Of a stretch of 64,000 nucleotides of DNA, positions 18,530 to 26,847 are shown piece by piece. A program made the translations under genes and the position numbers. The first letter of the stretch is position 1; every line of letters begins with the position of its first letter. The notes below the pieces were generated by a model that was not told where the DNA came from, did no database searches, and worked only from the letters and a program-made list of their open reading frames with translations. Origin of the DNA: JAVBMU01 sp031552185 (GTDB lineage: Bacteria; Actinomycetota; Actinomycetes; Actinomycetales; Cellulomonadaceae); assembly GCA_031552185.1 (NCBI GenBank), contig JAVBMU010000076.1:1-64000 (forward strand). Reading direction: 5' to 3'.

Positions 18530-18628
18530 CCGCCGCTACCGCGCGGCAGGGGCAGGACCGCCGCTACCGCGCGGCAGGGGCATGACCGCCGCTACCGCGC
18601 GGCGCGGGCGGGACCGCCGCTCAGCGCG
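18528..18628. repeat. 28-nt tandem repeat after the Nramp gene
   Basis: Units beginning GACCGCCGCTACCGCGCGGC start at 18528, 18556 and 18584, with a truncated fourth copy from 18612. Each unit contains its own small inverted repeat (CCGC...GCGG). The array starts inside the Nramp stop codon and reaches the stop of the convergent surface-protein gene, so it may work as a terminator. Confidence 0.8.
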
Positions 18629-19514
18629 CGACGCGGCGCACCAGACGTCGCGCCGCGAGCAGTCCGCCGCCGAGCAGGGCCAGGAGCGCCGCCACCAGGC
18701 CGGCTTGCGCTGGGTTCGAGGCGCCGGTCTGCGCCAGGGTGCCGGCGTACGGATCCCCGGCTCCGGGGTCGGCACTGACCTGAATCACGGAGCGCGATGC
18801 CTCCGCGGCGGTCGCGCATTCGGTCGTCGTCGCCCGGACCTCAGGATGCCGGATCGTCCGCGCCTCGGACACGAGGACCGTTTTTTCCGGGTGTGCCCGC
18901 GTCACCGCAGGCACGCGCTCCCAGGTGGTGACCGGGCCATGCTCGATCAGATCGACGATGGCGTCGTGGTGAATCACCCTCGTGACGGCCGGGATGACCG
19001 TCGGGTCGTCGTCATAGGCCGGCGTGATCAGGGGCGCCTCGCCGTAGTGGCCCTGCTCGGGCACGTCCACGACGACCTTAGTCGCGCCGGTCGGTTCCCA
19101 ACCGCCCCCGGGGTTCCAGCCCTGCTCCTCCCAACGCAGGTTGCCGGTGCTCTGTTGCCTGTGCTCGTACAGCGTGCGCGTCACGGCGGGCACGTCGACA
19201 ATCCACGGCCGCGGGCCGTAGACGGCTTCATGGTGTTCGCCGGGGATGGTGCGCTCCGGTTCGACGATGATGGTCTCGTCGTACGCCTCCCTGATAACCC
19301 GGCGCTCGACCCAGGGGCCGACCACCGTGGGGACGTCTCTCGCCGGCGAGATGATTTCGATCCAGGGGTCCTCGATCCGATAAACGGCGGGGACCCGCTC
19401 GATCCACGCGGGGGTCACGACGACGGATTCCGCGGTGCACACGGGTTCGTTGACTACTGCGCCGACACCGGTTCCCGCAACCGATGCCGCCAGAACGACG
19501 GATGTGATGAACAC
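18621..19514 (-). CDS. secreted, sortase-anchored (LAxTG) surface protein
   Basis: A 297-residue cell-wall-anchored protein. A short N-terminal hydrophobic segment (FITSVVLAASVAGTGVGAVV) serves as the signal. The C-terminus has LAQTG, a hydrophobic helix (AGLVAALLALLGGGLLAA) and the basic tail RRLVRRVAR, the layout of a sorting signal for class E sortases that prefer LAxTG. The body is Trp/Tyr/Pro-rich with loosely repeated VPAVTR and WIE/IVEP blocks, suggesting a repetitive beta-rich ectodomain; I do not recognise a family. It starts with GTG at 19514 behind AGGAGAG. Twin palindromic sites lie 45-83 bases upstream. Confidence 0.75.
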   Translation of the reverse strand: MFITSVVLAASVAGTGVGAVVNEPVCTAESVVVTPAWIERVPAVYRIEDPWIEIISPARDVPTVVGPWVERRVIREAYDETIIVEPERTIPGEHHEAVYGPRPWIVDVPAVTRTLYEHRQQSTGNLRWEEQGWNPGGGWEPTGATKVVVDVPEQGHYGEAPLITPAYDDDPTVIPAVTRVIHHDAIVDLIEHGPVTTWERVPAVTRAHPEKTVLVSEARTIRHPEVRATTTECATAAEASRSVIQVSADPGAGDPYAGTLAQTGASNPAQAGLVAALLALLGGGLLAARRLVRRVAR

Positions 19515-19558
19515 GGGACTCTCCTACTTTGCCGAGATACCGCTTGGTGTGACTGTTT

Positions 19559-19597
19559 GTTCGGATCCTGAACTATTTGTTTGTTCGAGTTCCGAAC
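19559..19597 (-). promoter_or_regulatory. paired inverted repeats upstream of the surface-protein gene
   Basis: GTTCGGATCCTGAAC (19559-19573) and GTTCGAGTTCCGAAC (19583-19597) are two imperfect palindromes 24 bases apart in an unusually AT-rich stretch that must contain the promoter of the minus-strand gene starting at 19514. The arrangement fits tandem repressor or activator dimers. Confidence 0.45.
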
Positions 19598-19847
19598 CAT
19601 CTATGGTGGATAGGCAGAGAGTATCCGTACACACCGCATGTCGCATTCCGAGTCGGCCCATTTCTCGACATGCCGGGATCCCGAGGTGTGCGAATGAGTT
19701 ATGACCTGCGGAAACGGGAATGCAGGCGATTCCTGGTCCGCCGGCAGTCGGCCCGCGCAGGACCGCACATAGCGCGTATCGGACGCGCGAGATGCGCCGC
19801 CCGTTCCTCGCAACGAACCGCACGTCCCCGTCCGAAGAACGCCATGC

Positions 19848-20008
19848 CCCGCCGGTCAGCCAGGCGCGGTGTTCGGTGCCGGGCACGTCGTCGTCGGACA
19901 CGATGTCGCGCAGCCGGCGCCCGGCCAGGGCGGCGGCGTAGTCGGCGGTCGTGCCCGGCGGCCGTGCCTCCGGCAGTACCCACCGGGTCACCCCGACGGC
20001 GCGCAACG
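19848..20008 (-). pseudogene. duplicated 3' fragment of nrdG
   Basis: About 160 bp is a near copy of 20130-20290, the 3' end of nrdG. On the minus strand it reads RAVGVTRWVLPEARPPGTTADYAAALAGRRLRDIVSDDD, against RAVGVTRWVLQEARPLGTTADYAAALAGRRLRDIVSDDD in the intact gene (both given as shared blocks). It lacks the radical-SAM part and cannot be functional. The open frame continues to 19524 into unrelated sequence. The copy ends abruptly at GCGCGCAAC, immediately beside the 20-nt repeat element at 20011-20096. Confidence 0.8.
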
Positions 20009-20010
20009 CC

Positions 20011-20096
20011 CGCGAGGTAGAGCCGCGCCGCGCGAGTTAGAGCCGTAGCGCGCCCGACACGCCGGTCCGGCGACGCCACGGATCTACCTCGGCGCG
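20011..20096. repeat. B-type 20-nt inverted repeat element, copy 1
   Basis: Two 20-nt left units of the GAGGTAGAGCCG type (20011-20030 and 20031-20050) face one inverted unit CACGGATCTACCTCGGCGCG (20077-20096) across a 26-nt core containing CCGACACGCCGG. That 12-mer also occurs in the core of the A-type elements. It lies exactly between the duplicated nrdG fragment and the end of nrdG. Confidence 0.75.
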
Positions 20097-20142
20097 TCAT
20101 GGGGATCGCTCATCCAGATCTCAGCGGTCCGCCCACCGCCGG

Positions 20143-21027
20143 TCAGCCGGCGCGGCGTTCGATGCCGGGCAGGTCGTCGTCGGACACGATGTCGCGCAGC
20201 CGGCGCCCGGCCAGGGCGGCGGCGTAGTCGGCAGTCGTGCCCAGCGGCCGTGCCTCCTGCAGTACCCACCGGGTCACCCCGACGGCGCGCAACTCCTCGC
20301 CCAGGGCGAGGATGTCGGCCCGCGTGTGCACCGTCGGGTCCACGGTCGTCCGGATCTCGTGGTCGACGCCGGAATCGAGCAGGAGCCGCAGTGCCCGCCA
20401 GGCCGCCCGGCCCGACGGCCCGGCGCCCGTCACCTCGGGATATCGCCCCGGCAGGTGCTTGATGTCAAGGCCGACCCAGTCGAGCTTCGGCAACAGGTCC
20501 CGCAACCGCTGCGGCCAGGCGCCACCCGTGTGCAGGCCGGTCGCGTAGCCGAGGTCCCGCACGACGCCGAGAGCCGCGCCGAGGCCGGGGTGGACGGTCG
20601 GTTCCCCACCCGAGAACACGACGCCGTCGAGCAGCCCGCGCCGCCGGCCGAGCAAGCCGACGACGTCGGCCCAACTCACAGCCTCGCCGCCGGCGCCGGG
20701 CCGGCCGGACACCGAGCCGGACGCCGCGGGGTGCGGTGCGGCGTCCGCAGACCCGGCTGCCCGCGGGCGCACGGGAATCAGGTCCGGATTCTGGCAGTAG
20801 CCGCACCGCCAGGGGCAGCCCTGGGTAAAGACGACGGCGGCAAGCCGACCGGGCCAGTCGACTGTTGACAGCGGGACCAGCCCGGCGATGTCGAGGCCGA
20901 CATCCGGGCCGGCACCCGGACCGGACGGGCCGCCGGCACCCGGCTCAGGTCGGCCCCCCGGCACGGCTCCCGGCCCCCCGCCCGCCGCTGCGCCGGCCCG
21001 CGGCTCAGACCTCGACGAGGGCCTCAC
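20143..21027 (-). CDS. nrdG: anaerobic ribonucleotide reductase-activating protein
   Basis: A radical-SAM enzyme that installs the glycyl radical on NrdD. It has 294 residues with the cluster motif CPWRCGYC, the SAM-binding FSGGEPTVHPGLG and the later WVGLDIKHLPGRYPEV. The core begins IAGLVPLSTVDWPGRLAAVVFTQGC; before it lies an unusual 45-residue Gly/Pro/Ala-rich extension, so the real start may be further in. As annotated, the GTG at 21027 overlaps the end of nrdD by 23 bases. Its last 50 codons are duplicated at 19.85-20.01 kb. Confidence 0.92.
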   Translation of the reverse strand: MRPSSRSEPRAGAAAGGGPGAVPGGRPEPGAGGPSGPGAGPDVGLDIAGLVPLSTVDWPGRLAAVVFTQGCPWRCGYCQNPDLIPVRPRAAGSADAAPHPAASGSVSGRPGAGGEAVSWADVVGLLGRRRGLLDGVVFSGGEPTVHPGLGAALGVVRDLGYATGLHTGGAWPQRLRDLLPKLDWVGLDIKHLPGRYPEVTGAGPSGRAAWRALRLLLDSGVDHEIRTTVDPTVHTRADILALGEELRAVGVTRWVLQEARPLGTTADYAAALAGRRLRDIVSDDDLPGIERRAG

Positions 21028-22792
21028 GGAACGTCACCCGCTCGGCGTACTCGCCCTTCTTGCCGATGTTGAACGAGGCCACGGGCCGGAAATATCCCAT
21101 GACCCGGGTCCACACCTCGGCCTCCGCCCCGCAGGTGGTGCAGATCGGTTGATCGCCCGACATGTACCCGTGCACGGCGCAGACCGAGAAGGTCGGCGTG
21201 ATGGTCAGGTAGGGCAGCCGGAAGTTGTGCAGGGACCGCCGCACGATCTCCTTGCAGGCCCGGGCGTCGGAAACGCGCTCGCCCATGTACAGGTGCAGCA
21301 CGGTGCCGCCGGTGTACTTGCGCTGCAGGTCGTCCTGCCGGGCCAGCGCCTCGAAGGGGTCGTCGGTGAAGCTGACCGGCAATTGGGACGAGTTGGTGTA
21401 GTACGGGTTCTCCGCGGTGCCCGCCTGGATGATCTGCGGGAACCGGGCGAGGTCCTCCTTGGCGAACCGGTAGGTGGTTCCCTCGGCCGGTGTCGCCTCG
21501 AGGTTGTACAGGTGGCCGGTGCGTTCCTGGATCTCCACCAGGCGCCCGCGCACGTGGTCGAGCACCCGCACCGCCATGGCGTGACCCGACTCGGTGGTGA
21601 TGTCCTCGACGTCGAGCGTGAAGTTGCGGATCATCTCGTTGATCCCGTTGACGCCGATCGTGGAGAAGTGGGAGTCGAGGTTGCCCAGGTAGCGGCGCGT
21701 GTAGGGGAACAGGCCGTCCGCCATCAGCTGGTGGACGGTGACGCGCTTGATCTCCAGCGATTCCGAGCCCAGGTCGATCAGCCGGTCCAGCGCGGCGATC
21801 AGGTTGTCCCACGAGCCCCGGTGCAGGTAGCCGAGGCGAGCCATGTTGATCGTGACGACGCCGACGGAGCCGGTCTGCTCGCCGGAGCCGAACAGCCCGT
21901 TTCCGCGGGAGAGCAATTCGCGCAGGTCGAGTTGCAGTCGGCAGCACATGGAGCGGACATCGCCGGGCTTGAGGTCCGAGTTCACGAAGTTCTGGAAGTA
22001 GGGCGTGCCGTACTTCGCGGTCATCTCGAACAGCGCGTCGGCCAGCGGGGAGTCCCAGTCGAATTCGCTCGTGATGTTGTACGTCGGGATTGGGAAGGTG
22101 AATACCCGGCCGGCGGCGTCGCCCGAGGTCATGACCTCGATGTAGGCCCGGTTAATCAGCTCCATCTCGGGCGCGAGGTCCCCGTAGGTGAAGGGCGCGA
22201 GGTCCTCCCCGACCAGCGGCTGGACATCCTTGAGGTCGTCCGGGCAGGTGAGGTCGAAGGTGAGGTTCGTGAACGGCGTCTGCGTGCCCCAGCGGGAGGG
22301 GACATTCAGGTTGTGGATGAGTTCCTGGATGCCCTGGCGGACCTCCTCGTAGGCGAGGCCGTCCAGCCGCACGTAGGGCGCGAGCAGCGTGTCGAAGGAG
22401 CTGAACGCCTGCGCGCCCGCCCATTCGTTCTGCAACGTGCCGAGGAAATTCACAATCTGCCCCAACGCGGACGAGAAGTGCTTGGGCGGCGCGGACTCGA
22501 TCATGCCGGGCACCCCGCCGAAGCCCTCCTGCAGGAGCTGGCGCAGCGACCAGCCGGCACAGTAGCCGCCGAGCACGTCGAGGTCGTGGATGTGGTAGTC
22601 GCCCGCCCGGTGGGCCTCGCCGATCTCCGGTCGGTAGACCTCGTCCAGCCAGTAGTTCGCGATGATCTTGCCGGAGATGTTGAGAATCAGGCCGCCGAGG
22701 GAGAAGCCCTGGTTCGCGTTGGCATTGACCCGCCAGTCCGACCTTTGGAGATACTCATCCACTGTGGTGGCGACGTCGATGCTCCTGCTCAT
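21005..22792 (-). CDS. nrdD: anaerobic (class III) ribonucleoside-triphosphate reductase
   Basis: Makes dNTPs from NTPs without oxygen using a glycyl radical. It has 595 residues. The glycyl-radical motif is near the C-terminus in RVMGYFRPVASFN, preceded by the zinc site CAVHGY...CTTC, in which one of the usual cysteines appears to be His. Radical-transfer cysteines are in RSMCCRLQLDL. The N-terminal ATP-cone present in many NrdD proteins is absent, so dATP feedback must work differently. The ATG at 22792 follows GGGAGG; a 50-residue upstream extension is rejected. Two NrdR-like boxes lie about 150-190 bases upstream. Confidence 0.94.
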   Translation of the reverse strand: MSRSIDVATTVDEYLQRSDWRVNANANQGFSLGGLILNISGKIIANYWLDEVYRPEIGEAHRAGDYHIHDLDVLGGYCAGWSLRQLLQEGFGGVPGMIESAPPKHFSSALGQIVNFLGTLQNEWAGAQAFSSFDTLLAPYVRLDGLAYEEVRQGIQELIHNLNVPSRWGTQTPFTNLTFDLTCPDDLKDVQPLVGEDLAPFTYGDLAPEMELINRAYIEVMTSGDAAGRVFTFPIPTYNITSEFDWDSPLADALFEMTAKYGTPYFQNFVNSDLKPGDVRSMCCRLQLDLRELLSRGNGLFGSGEQTGSVGVVTINMARLGYLHRGSWDNLIAALDRLIDLGSESLEIKRVTVHQLMADGLFPYTRRYLGNLDSHFSTIGVNGINEMIRNFTLDVEDITTESGHAMAVRVLDHVRGRLVEIQERTGHLYNLEATPAEGTTYRFAKEDLARFPQIIQAGTAENPYYTNSSQLPVSFTDDPFEALARQDDLQRKYTGGTVLHLYMGERVSDARACKEIVRRSLHNFRLPYLTITPTFSVCAVHGYMSGDQPICTTCGAEAEVWTRVMGYFRPVASFNIGKKGEYAERVTFREALVEV

Positions 22793-22938
22793 GGGGGTGC
22801 CTCCCGGTTTTACGGCCGATTCTGGACCGCACACGGCGACGGGGCCATGCTGGTCATCCCGCCGCCGCTGCTTGACCCCCAAGCCTGGCACCGGCAGCCC
22901 CCGAGAACCAACCCGACACGCGGGCGACAGCCCGATGA

Positions 22939-22985
22939 GCACAAGATGTTGTGCATCGTCTCACTCTTCGGCCCACATGTAGGGT
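22939..22985 (-). promoter_or_regulatory. probable paired NrdR boxes controlling nrdDG
   Basis: GCACAAGATGTTGTGC (22939-22954) is a 16-bp inverted repeat (arms GCACAA/TTGTGC) matching the NrdR box consensus ACACWATATATWGTGT at 12 of 16 positions. A weaker site, GGCCCACATGTAGGGT (22970-22985), matches at 9 of 16, and its centre is 31 bp away, the three-turn spacing typical of NrdR box pairs. They lie upstream of nrdD. Confidence 0.65.
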
Positions 22986-23418
22986 TCGCGCGAGTCGGGA
23001 CGATCATCCTGGAATTCGTCCTGCCTCCGGCGTGCGCTCCCGGGCCGACGGCGCTAGGGTCGGACCCGACGCTTTCCGCTTTACCCGAGGATTACGATGA
23101 CGGCCGGTTTCGACCGTGCTGGCGACGTTGGCTTTGCCATTACTTGACTGTGATGTTCGAGTCGCGCGCCGGTCGATCGATCCGCCGGATCGACGCCGCG
23201 GCGGCAACGCGGCCGCGATCCAACCCCGGGCGACCCGGGTGCAGGGGGCTCGGGTCGCCCGACGACCCGCGATCCCCGACCCCGGAACGGCCAGCCCGTC
23301 CCGGGGCGACGAACGGGTGGCCGGCGGCACCCACCCAGCCGCCGGTCGCCGCCCGCTCGTCGCCGGCGGCCCCCACCCGCCGCCTGCGACGAACCCGGAC
23401 GCCCAGCGTCCGGAAGCC

Positions 23419-23455
23419 GTGGCGGTCGCTCTCCCGCTCCGAGAGCGACCGCCAC
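23419..23455 (+). terminator. perfect 15-bp hairpin upstream of the LLM gene
   Basis: GTGGCGGTCGCTCTC (23419-23433) pairs perfectly with 23441-23455 around the 7-nt loop CCGCTCC. No U tract follows. It could terminate antisense or upstream transcription, or be part of the leader of the gene at 23582. Confidence 0.5.
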
Positions 23456-23581
23456 CGGCGTGCCTGCGCGGGTGCGGGCGCGCGGCGCCACTCGCCTCCG
23501 ATGCGGGCGAAGGCCGTACTGGGAAGGCCGACGGTCCCCGTGCACGTAGTACCGTGCCAAGGACTGCCGTAAGGAGACGCC

Positions 23582-24526
23582 ATGCCCGCTGCCGTCGGGG
23601 TGATGCTGCCCCGCGACCTGCCCGCCCGCGATGCGATCGCCTTCGCCCGCCGAGCCGACGCCCTCGGCTTCGACGAACTGTGGGTGGTCGAGGACCTCGG
23701 CTTCCGCGGCGGCGTCGCGCAGGCGGCGGCGGTCCTTGGGGTCACCGACCGGATCACCGTGGGAATCGGGATCCTGCCGGTGGGCGCCCGCAACGTTGCC
23801 TATTGCGCGATGGAATTGGCCACCCTGGCCCAACTCTTTCCCGGCCGGGTGGTGGTCGGCGTCGGGCACGGGATGCCGGCGTGGCTGCGCAGCGTCGGAG
23901 TGTGGCCGGAGAGCCCGCTCGGCCTCCTGCACGAATACCTCCTCGCGCTGCGGGGCCTGCTGCGCGGGGAGACGGTGATGGGTGAGGGCCGGTATGTCCG
24001 GCTCGCCGGCGTCGGCCTCGATCCGATTGCAGTGCCCGACGTCGTCCCGCCCCTCCTGGCCGGCGTTCGCGGGCCGCGGTCGCTCGCTCTGGCGGGGTCG
24101 GTGGCCGACGGCGTCGTGCTGGCCGAACCGGCGGCGCCCGCCTACATTCGCGCCGCCCTGGCGGCCGGTGTCGCCGGCCGGATCGTGGCCTACAACGCCG
24201 CCGCTGTCGCGGACGACGAGCGGGCGGCGCTCGACGCCGTCCGGCCCGCACTCGAATGGGTCGGCGACCCGGAGTGGGCCGCGCACATCACGCCCCTGCC
24301 GTTCGGCCGCCGGCTCGCCGAATTGCGCGCACGCTGCTCCGACCGGGCGGACTTCACCCGCCGGATACCGGCCGAATGGGTGCCCGAACTCGCCATCTGC
24401 GGCACCGCGCGCGGGGTCCGCGCCCGGCTCGGGGAGTTGTTCGACGCCGGTGCCTCCTCGGCCGTCCTCATTCCCGTCGGGCCGGAACCGCTGCGGGCGC
24501 TGACCGCGCTCGCCGGCGCGCTCTGA
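23582..24526 (+). CDS. LLM-class F420-dependent oxidoreductase
   Basis: A 314-residue luciferase-like TIM barrel, probably F420-dependent. Family blocks are ARRADALGFDELWVVEDLGF, VTDRITVGIGILPVGARN, LFPGRVVVGVGHGMPAWLRSVG and the late PPLLAGVRGPRSLALAGSVADGVVLAEPA. The ATG is preceded by TAAGGAGACGCC, a strong site. It is only distantly similar to the LLM protein at 15.2-16.2 kb, so the two are not recent duplicates. Substrate unknown. Confidence 0.87.
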   Translation: MPAAVGVMLPRDLPARDAIAFARRADALGFDELWVVEDLGFRGGVAQAAAVLGVTDRITVGIGILPVGARNVAYCAMELATLAQLFPGRVVVGVGHGMPAWLRSVGVWPESPLGLLHEYLLALRGLLRGETVMGEGRYVRLAGVGLDPIAVPDVVPPLLAGVRGPRSLALAGSVADGVVLAEPAAPAYIRAALAAGVAGRIVAYNAAAVADDERAALDAVRPALEWVGDPEWAAHITPLPFGRRLAELRARCSDRADFTRRIPAEWVPELAICGTARGVRARLGELFDAGASSAVLIPVGPEPLRALTALAGAL

Positions 24527-24649
24527 GGCGCCGCGAACTGTGATCGGAAGCACACTCGCCCCGGCGGGCGGGTGTCCCGGCCCACCCCGAGAATCGTGGC
24601 GCCGGGAGCGGCTCCGCCCCGAATCACCGATTCGGGAAGAACCGCCGAC

Positions 24650-24972
24650 ATGCGCCGGTCCCTAATTGTGCGCGCCGCCGCACTGACTGCCGGGACGGCC
24701 GTGCTCGCCGTCGGCGCGCCCCCGGTCGCGGCGGCCCATGCCGCCCCCACCGCGCCGTTGTACACCGTGCGCGTCGCCGCCCACCACAATGCCCAGAATG
24801 CCTACCTCGGCTTCTACCTCGGCGGCGGCGACGCGGCGAGCGCCGGCCGGGTGGCCATCGCGAGCCGCGGCGGGGCACCTACTCGGTCGGCGCGACCTAT
24901 CCGCCCGTCGTCGCGGACCGGGCGCACGTCGTGGCCCGGACGTCCGCCGTCGTCAAGCTCACGGTTCGGTAG
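24650..24972 (+). pseudogene. small secreted protein with a frameshift
   Basis: From the ATG at 24650 (GGGAAGA upstream) a signal peptide (MRRSLIVRAAALTAGTAVLA then AxA sites) and a sensible mature N-terminus (LYTVRVAAHHNAQNAYLGFYLGGG) are read, then the frame turns to Arg/Ser/Pro-rich sequence. Shifting by one base near 24866-24876, within a GCGGCGGGG run, restores a natural ending GTYSVGATYPPVVADRAHVV and on to KLTVR and a TAG at 24970. The intact protein would be about 107 residues. Either a real one-base deletion or a sequencing error in a GC run. No family recognised. Confidence 0.75.
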
Positions 24973-25023
24973 CCGGCGGTACCCACTTGCGGCCGGCCCC
25001 GGGATGCCGGGAGGGTGAGGGCC

Positions 25024-25698
25024 ATGCGCACACCGAGCGAGGAATTCTGGGAGGACCGCTACGCCACGACCGACCACGCCTGGGGGACGCGGCCGAATGT
25101 GGTGCTGGTGGAGGTCATCGAGTCGCTCGGGATCGCGCCGGGCGGCGCGGCGGGCGGCGGCGGCGCGGCGCTCGACCTCGCTTGTGGCCATGGCGGCGAC
25201 GCGCTGTGGCTCGCCTCGCTCGGGTGGCACGTCACCGCCGTCGACGTCTCGGCGACGGCGCTGAGCCGGCTCGCCGACTCGGCCCGGGCCGCGGGGCTGG
25301 GCGACCGCATCCGCACCGAACGGCACGACTTCACCCAAACGCTGCCGACCGGCTCCTACGGCCTGGTCACCTCGAGCTACTTCCACGGCGCCCCGCAGCT
25401 GGCCATCGGGCGGGAGGAGATCCTGAGCCGGGCGGCCGATGCGCTGGTCGCCCCCGGCGGTTGGTTCGTGCTGATCGAGCACGGCTCGCGCGCGCCCTGG
25501 ATGACCAGCGGCGGGTACGACCGTCCGACGCCGACCCCCGCGGAGACCTTCGCCGCCCTGCAGCTCGGCGCCGATTGGGAGGCGGTCCGGGTGGCCGGTC
25601 CACAGCGGGAGGCGCACGGCCCCGACGGCGCGGTCGCAACCGTCATCGACAACGTCATCGCGGTTCGCCGCGCCGGGCGCCGCCCGGCGGCTCGATGA
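25024..25698 (+). CDS. class I SAM-dependent methyltransferase
   Basis: A 224-residue Rossmann-fold methyltransferase. Motif I is LDLACGHGGDALWLA, followed by VTAVDVSATALSRL (acidic end of strand 2) and LVTSSYFHGAPQL. The start EEFWEDRYATTDHAWGTRPN resembles small-molecule methyltransferases of the thiopurine/tellurite-resistance type (WxxRY...W). The ATG at 25024 follows GGGAGGGTGAGG; a GTG nine bases earlier is an alternative. Cytoplasmic; substrate unknown. Confidence 0.85.
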   Translation: MRTPSEEFWEDRYATTDHAWGTRPNVVLVEVIESLGIAPGGAAGGGGAALDLACGHGGDALWLASLGWHVTAVDVSATALSRLADSARAAGLGDRIRTERHDFTQTLPTGSYGLVTSSYFHGAPQLAIGREEILSRAADALVAPGGWFVLIEHGSRAPWMTSGGYDRPTPTPAETFAALQLGADWEAVRVAGPQREAHGPDGAVATVIDNVIAVRRAGRRPAAR

Positions 25699-25724
25699 CC
25701 CCTTTCGCCTCGACGCGCGGCATC

Positions 25725-25733
25725 TTATCCACA
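25725..25733. promoter_or_regulatory. DnaA-box-like nonamer
   Basis: TTATCCACA is a perfect match to the classical DnaA box, in the 120-bp gap before the NlpC/P60 gene. TTTGTGGAC nearby (25741-25749) is a weaker inverted relative. A single good box is more likely a titration or regulatory site than an origin. Confidence 0.35.
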
Positions 25734-25822
25734 GCCTCGATTTGTGGACGTGATCCGAACTCTCTTGCCCGCTACGCTGAAGTGTCTGGTTTATCGGACA
25801 TGAAGCCTACGAAGGGAAAGCT

Positions 25823-26746
25823 GTGAATTCGATGCATAAGCGGCGTGCGCAGAGGAAAGTCCTCGGGCTCACGATTGCCATTACCTCGGCGGCGACTTTG
25901 AGCGGTTTGGGAGTGACGGCGCAGGCCGCGCCGACGCCGGTGCCCGCGCCCGTCTTTGCCAAGTTGGACGCAACTGTCAAGGCGCCTGCCTGCGGGGCGA
26001 TCGGCGCGTCATCCACAGTCGGATCGGCGATGGTTGCGGCGGGCTGCGAGAAGAAGGGCACGGCCTACCTGCTCGGCGGTGGCCACGGCGGCACCTTGCC
26101 CGCCGCTGCCGCAGGCAAGTTGGACTGCTCCGGACTGGCCCGCTACGCCTACTGGCGCGCCACCGGCCGGGATGTCATGGACACGACCGCTCAGAAGCAG
26201 TGGTCAGCGAACCCCGGTGGCGGCGCCAGCGTCTCCTGGTCCGGCCTGAAACCAGGCGACCTCGCCTTCTTCGATTGGGCGACAGCCCCGTCGAGCAGTG
26301 GGATTGACCATGTCGCGATCTACCTCGGTACGAGCAGCGGCGCCAAGTGGTTTGTCGACGCCGTCCAGCCGACTGTCGGGGTGCACGCCTACGACAGCAG
26401 TCACTATGTAGCGGGCCGGCACTACGGGGGCGACCACGCCGGCTCGGGAATCTCCGACTGGAACGGGGACGGACGCGCCGACATCCTCACCACCGACACC
26501 AGCGGGAAACTCTGGTACTACCAGCACACCGCCGGCAACACCGTCAGCACCCAGGCCGAGATCGGCAACTGGTTCAACGCATTCAACCGAGTCTGGTCCG
26601 CCGACTGGAACGGGGACGGACGCGCCGACATCCTCACCACCGACTCCAGCGGGAACCTCTGGTACTACCAACACACCGCCGGCAACACCGTCAGCACCCA
26701 GGTCAAGATCGGCAACTGGTTCAACGCATTCAACCGAGTGTTCTGA
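25823..26746 (+). CDS. secreted NlpC/P60 peptidase with two VCBS/FG-GAP repeats
   Basis: A 307-residue secreted cell-wall hydrolase that probably cuts gamma-D-Glu-diaminopimelate or related peptide bonds. The signal peptide ends near VTAQAAPTP (residue 37). The NlpC/P60 domain (about 65-200) has the catalytic Cys102 in LDCSGLARYAYW and His163 in GIDHVAIYLG. Two almost identical 49-residue repeats follow (SDWNGDGRADILTTD ... NWFNAFNRV), with the DxNxDGxxD calcium-binding FG-GAP pattern. Full propellers need about seven, so the gene looks truncated or expanding. It starts with GTG at 25823 after AAGGGAAAG. Confidence 0.88.
   Translation: MNSMHKRRAQRKVLGLTIAITSAATLSGLGVTAQAAPTPVPAPVFAKLDATVKAPACGAIGASSTVGSAMVAAGCEKKGTAYLLGGGHGGTLPAAAAGKLDCSGLARYAYWRATGRDVMDTTAQKQWSANPGGGASVSWSGLKPGDLAFFDWATAPSSSGIDHVAIYLGTSSGAKWFVDAVQPTVGVHAYDSSHYVAGRHYGGDHAGSGISDWNGDGRADILTTDTSGKLWYYQHTAGNTVSTQAEIGNWFNAFNRVWSADWNGDGRADILTTDSSGNLWYYQHTAGNTVSTQVKIGNWFNAFNRVF
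26456..26744 (+). repeat. 147-nt coding tandem repeat (two FG-GAP units)
   Basis: Two in-frame units (26456-26602 and 26603-26744) differ at only a handful of positions at the DNA level. Such low divergence, including silent sites, points to a recent duplication or ongoing homogenisation. Confidence 0.85.
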
Positions 26747-26847
26747 CCGAGGGACTCCGCCTGACGTGACCTGATCGCGATCCACGCGATGGTGGCGCCC
26801 CAACCGTTGGCCGGGGCGCCACCCCTTTGCCGGGCCATCTTCACCCG

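Larger units (their letters stand above)
22793..23581. other. 789-bp intergenic region with two hairpins
   Basis: No gene is supported. Besides the NrdR-like boxes it has a stem CGGGCGACCCG (23227-23237) / CGGGTCGCCCG (23251-23261) and a very strong hairpin at 23419-23455. The sequence between is GC-rich and repetitive with no ribosome binding site before its open frames. The last 20 bases carry AAGGAGA for the LLM gene at 23582. Confidence 0.6.

Noticed and set aside
20888..23572. Very long open frame on the + strand over nrdD
   Set aside because: It is the antisense shadow of a well-recognised gene, with composition typical of GC-rich mirror frames.
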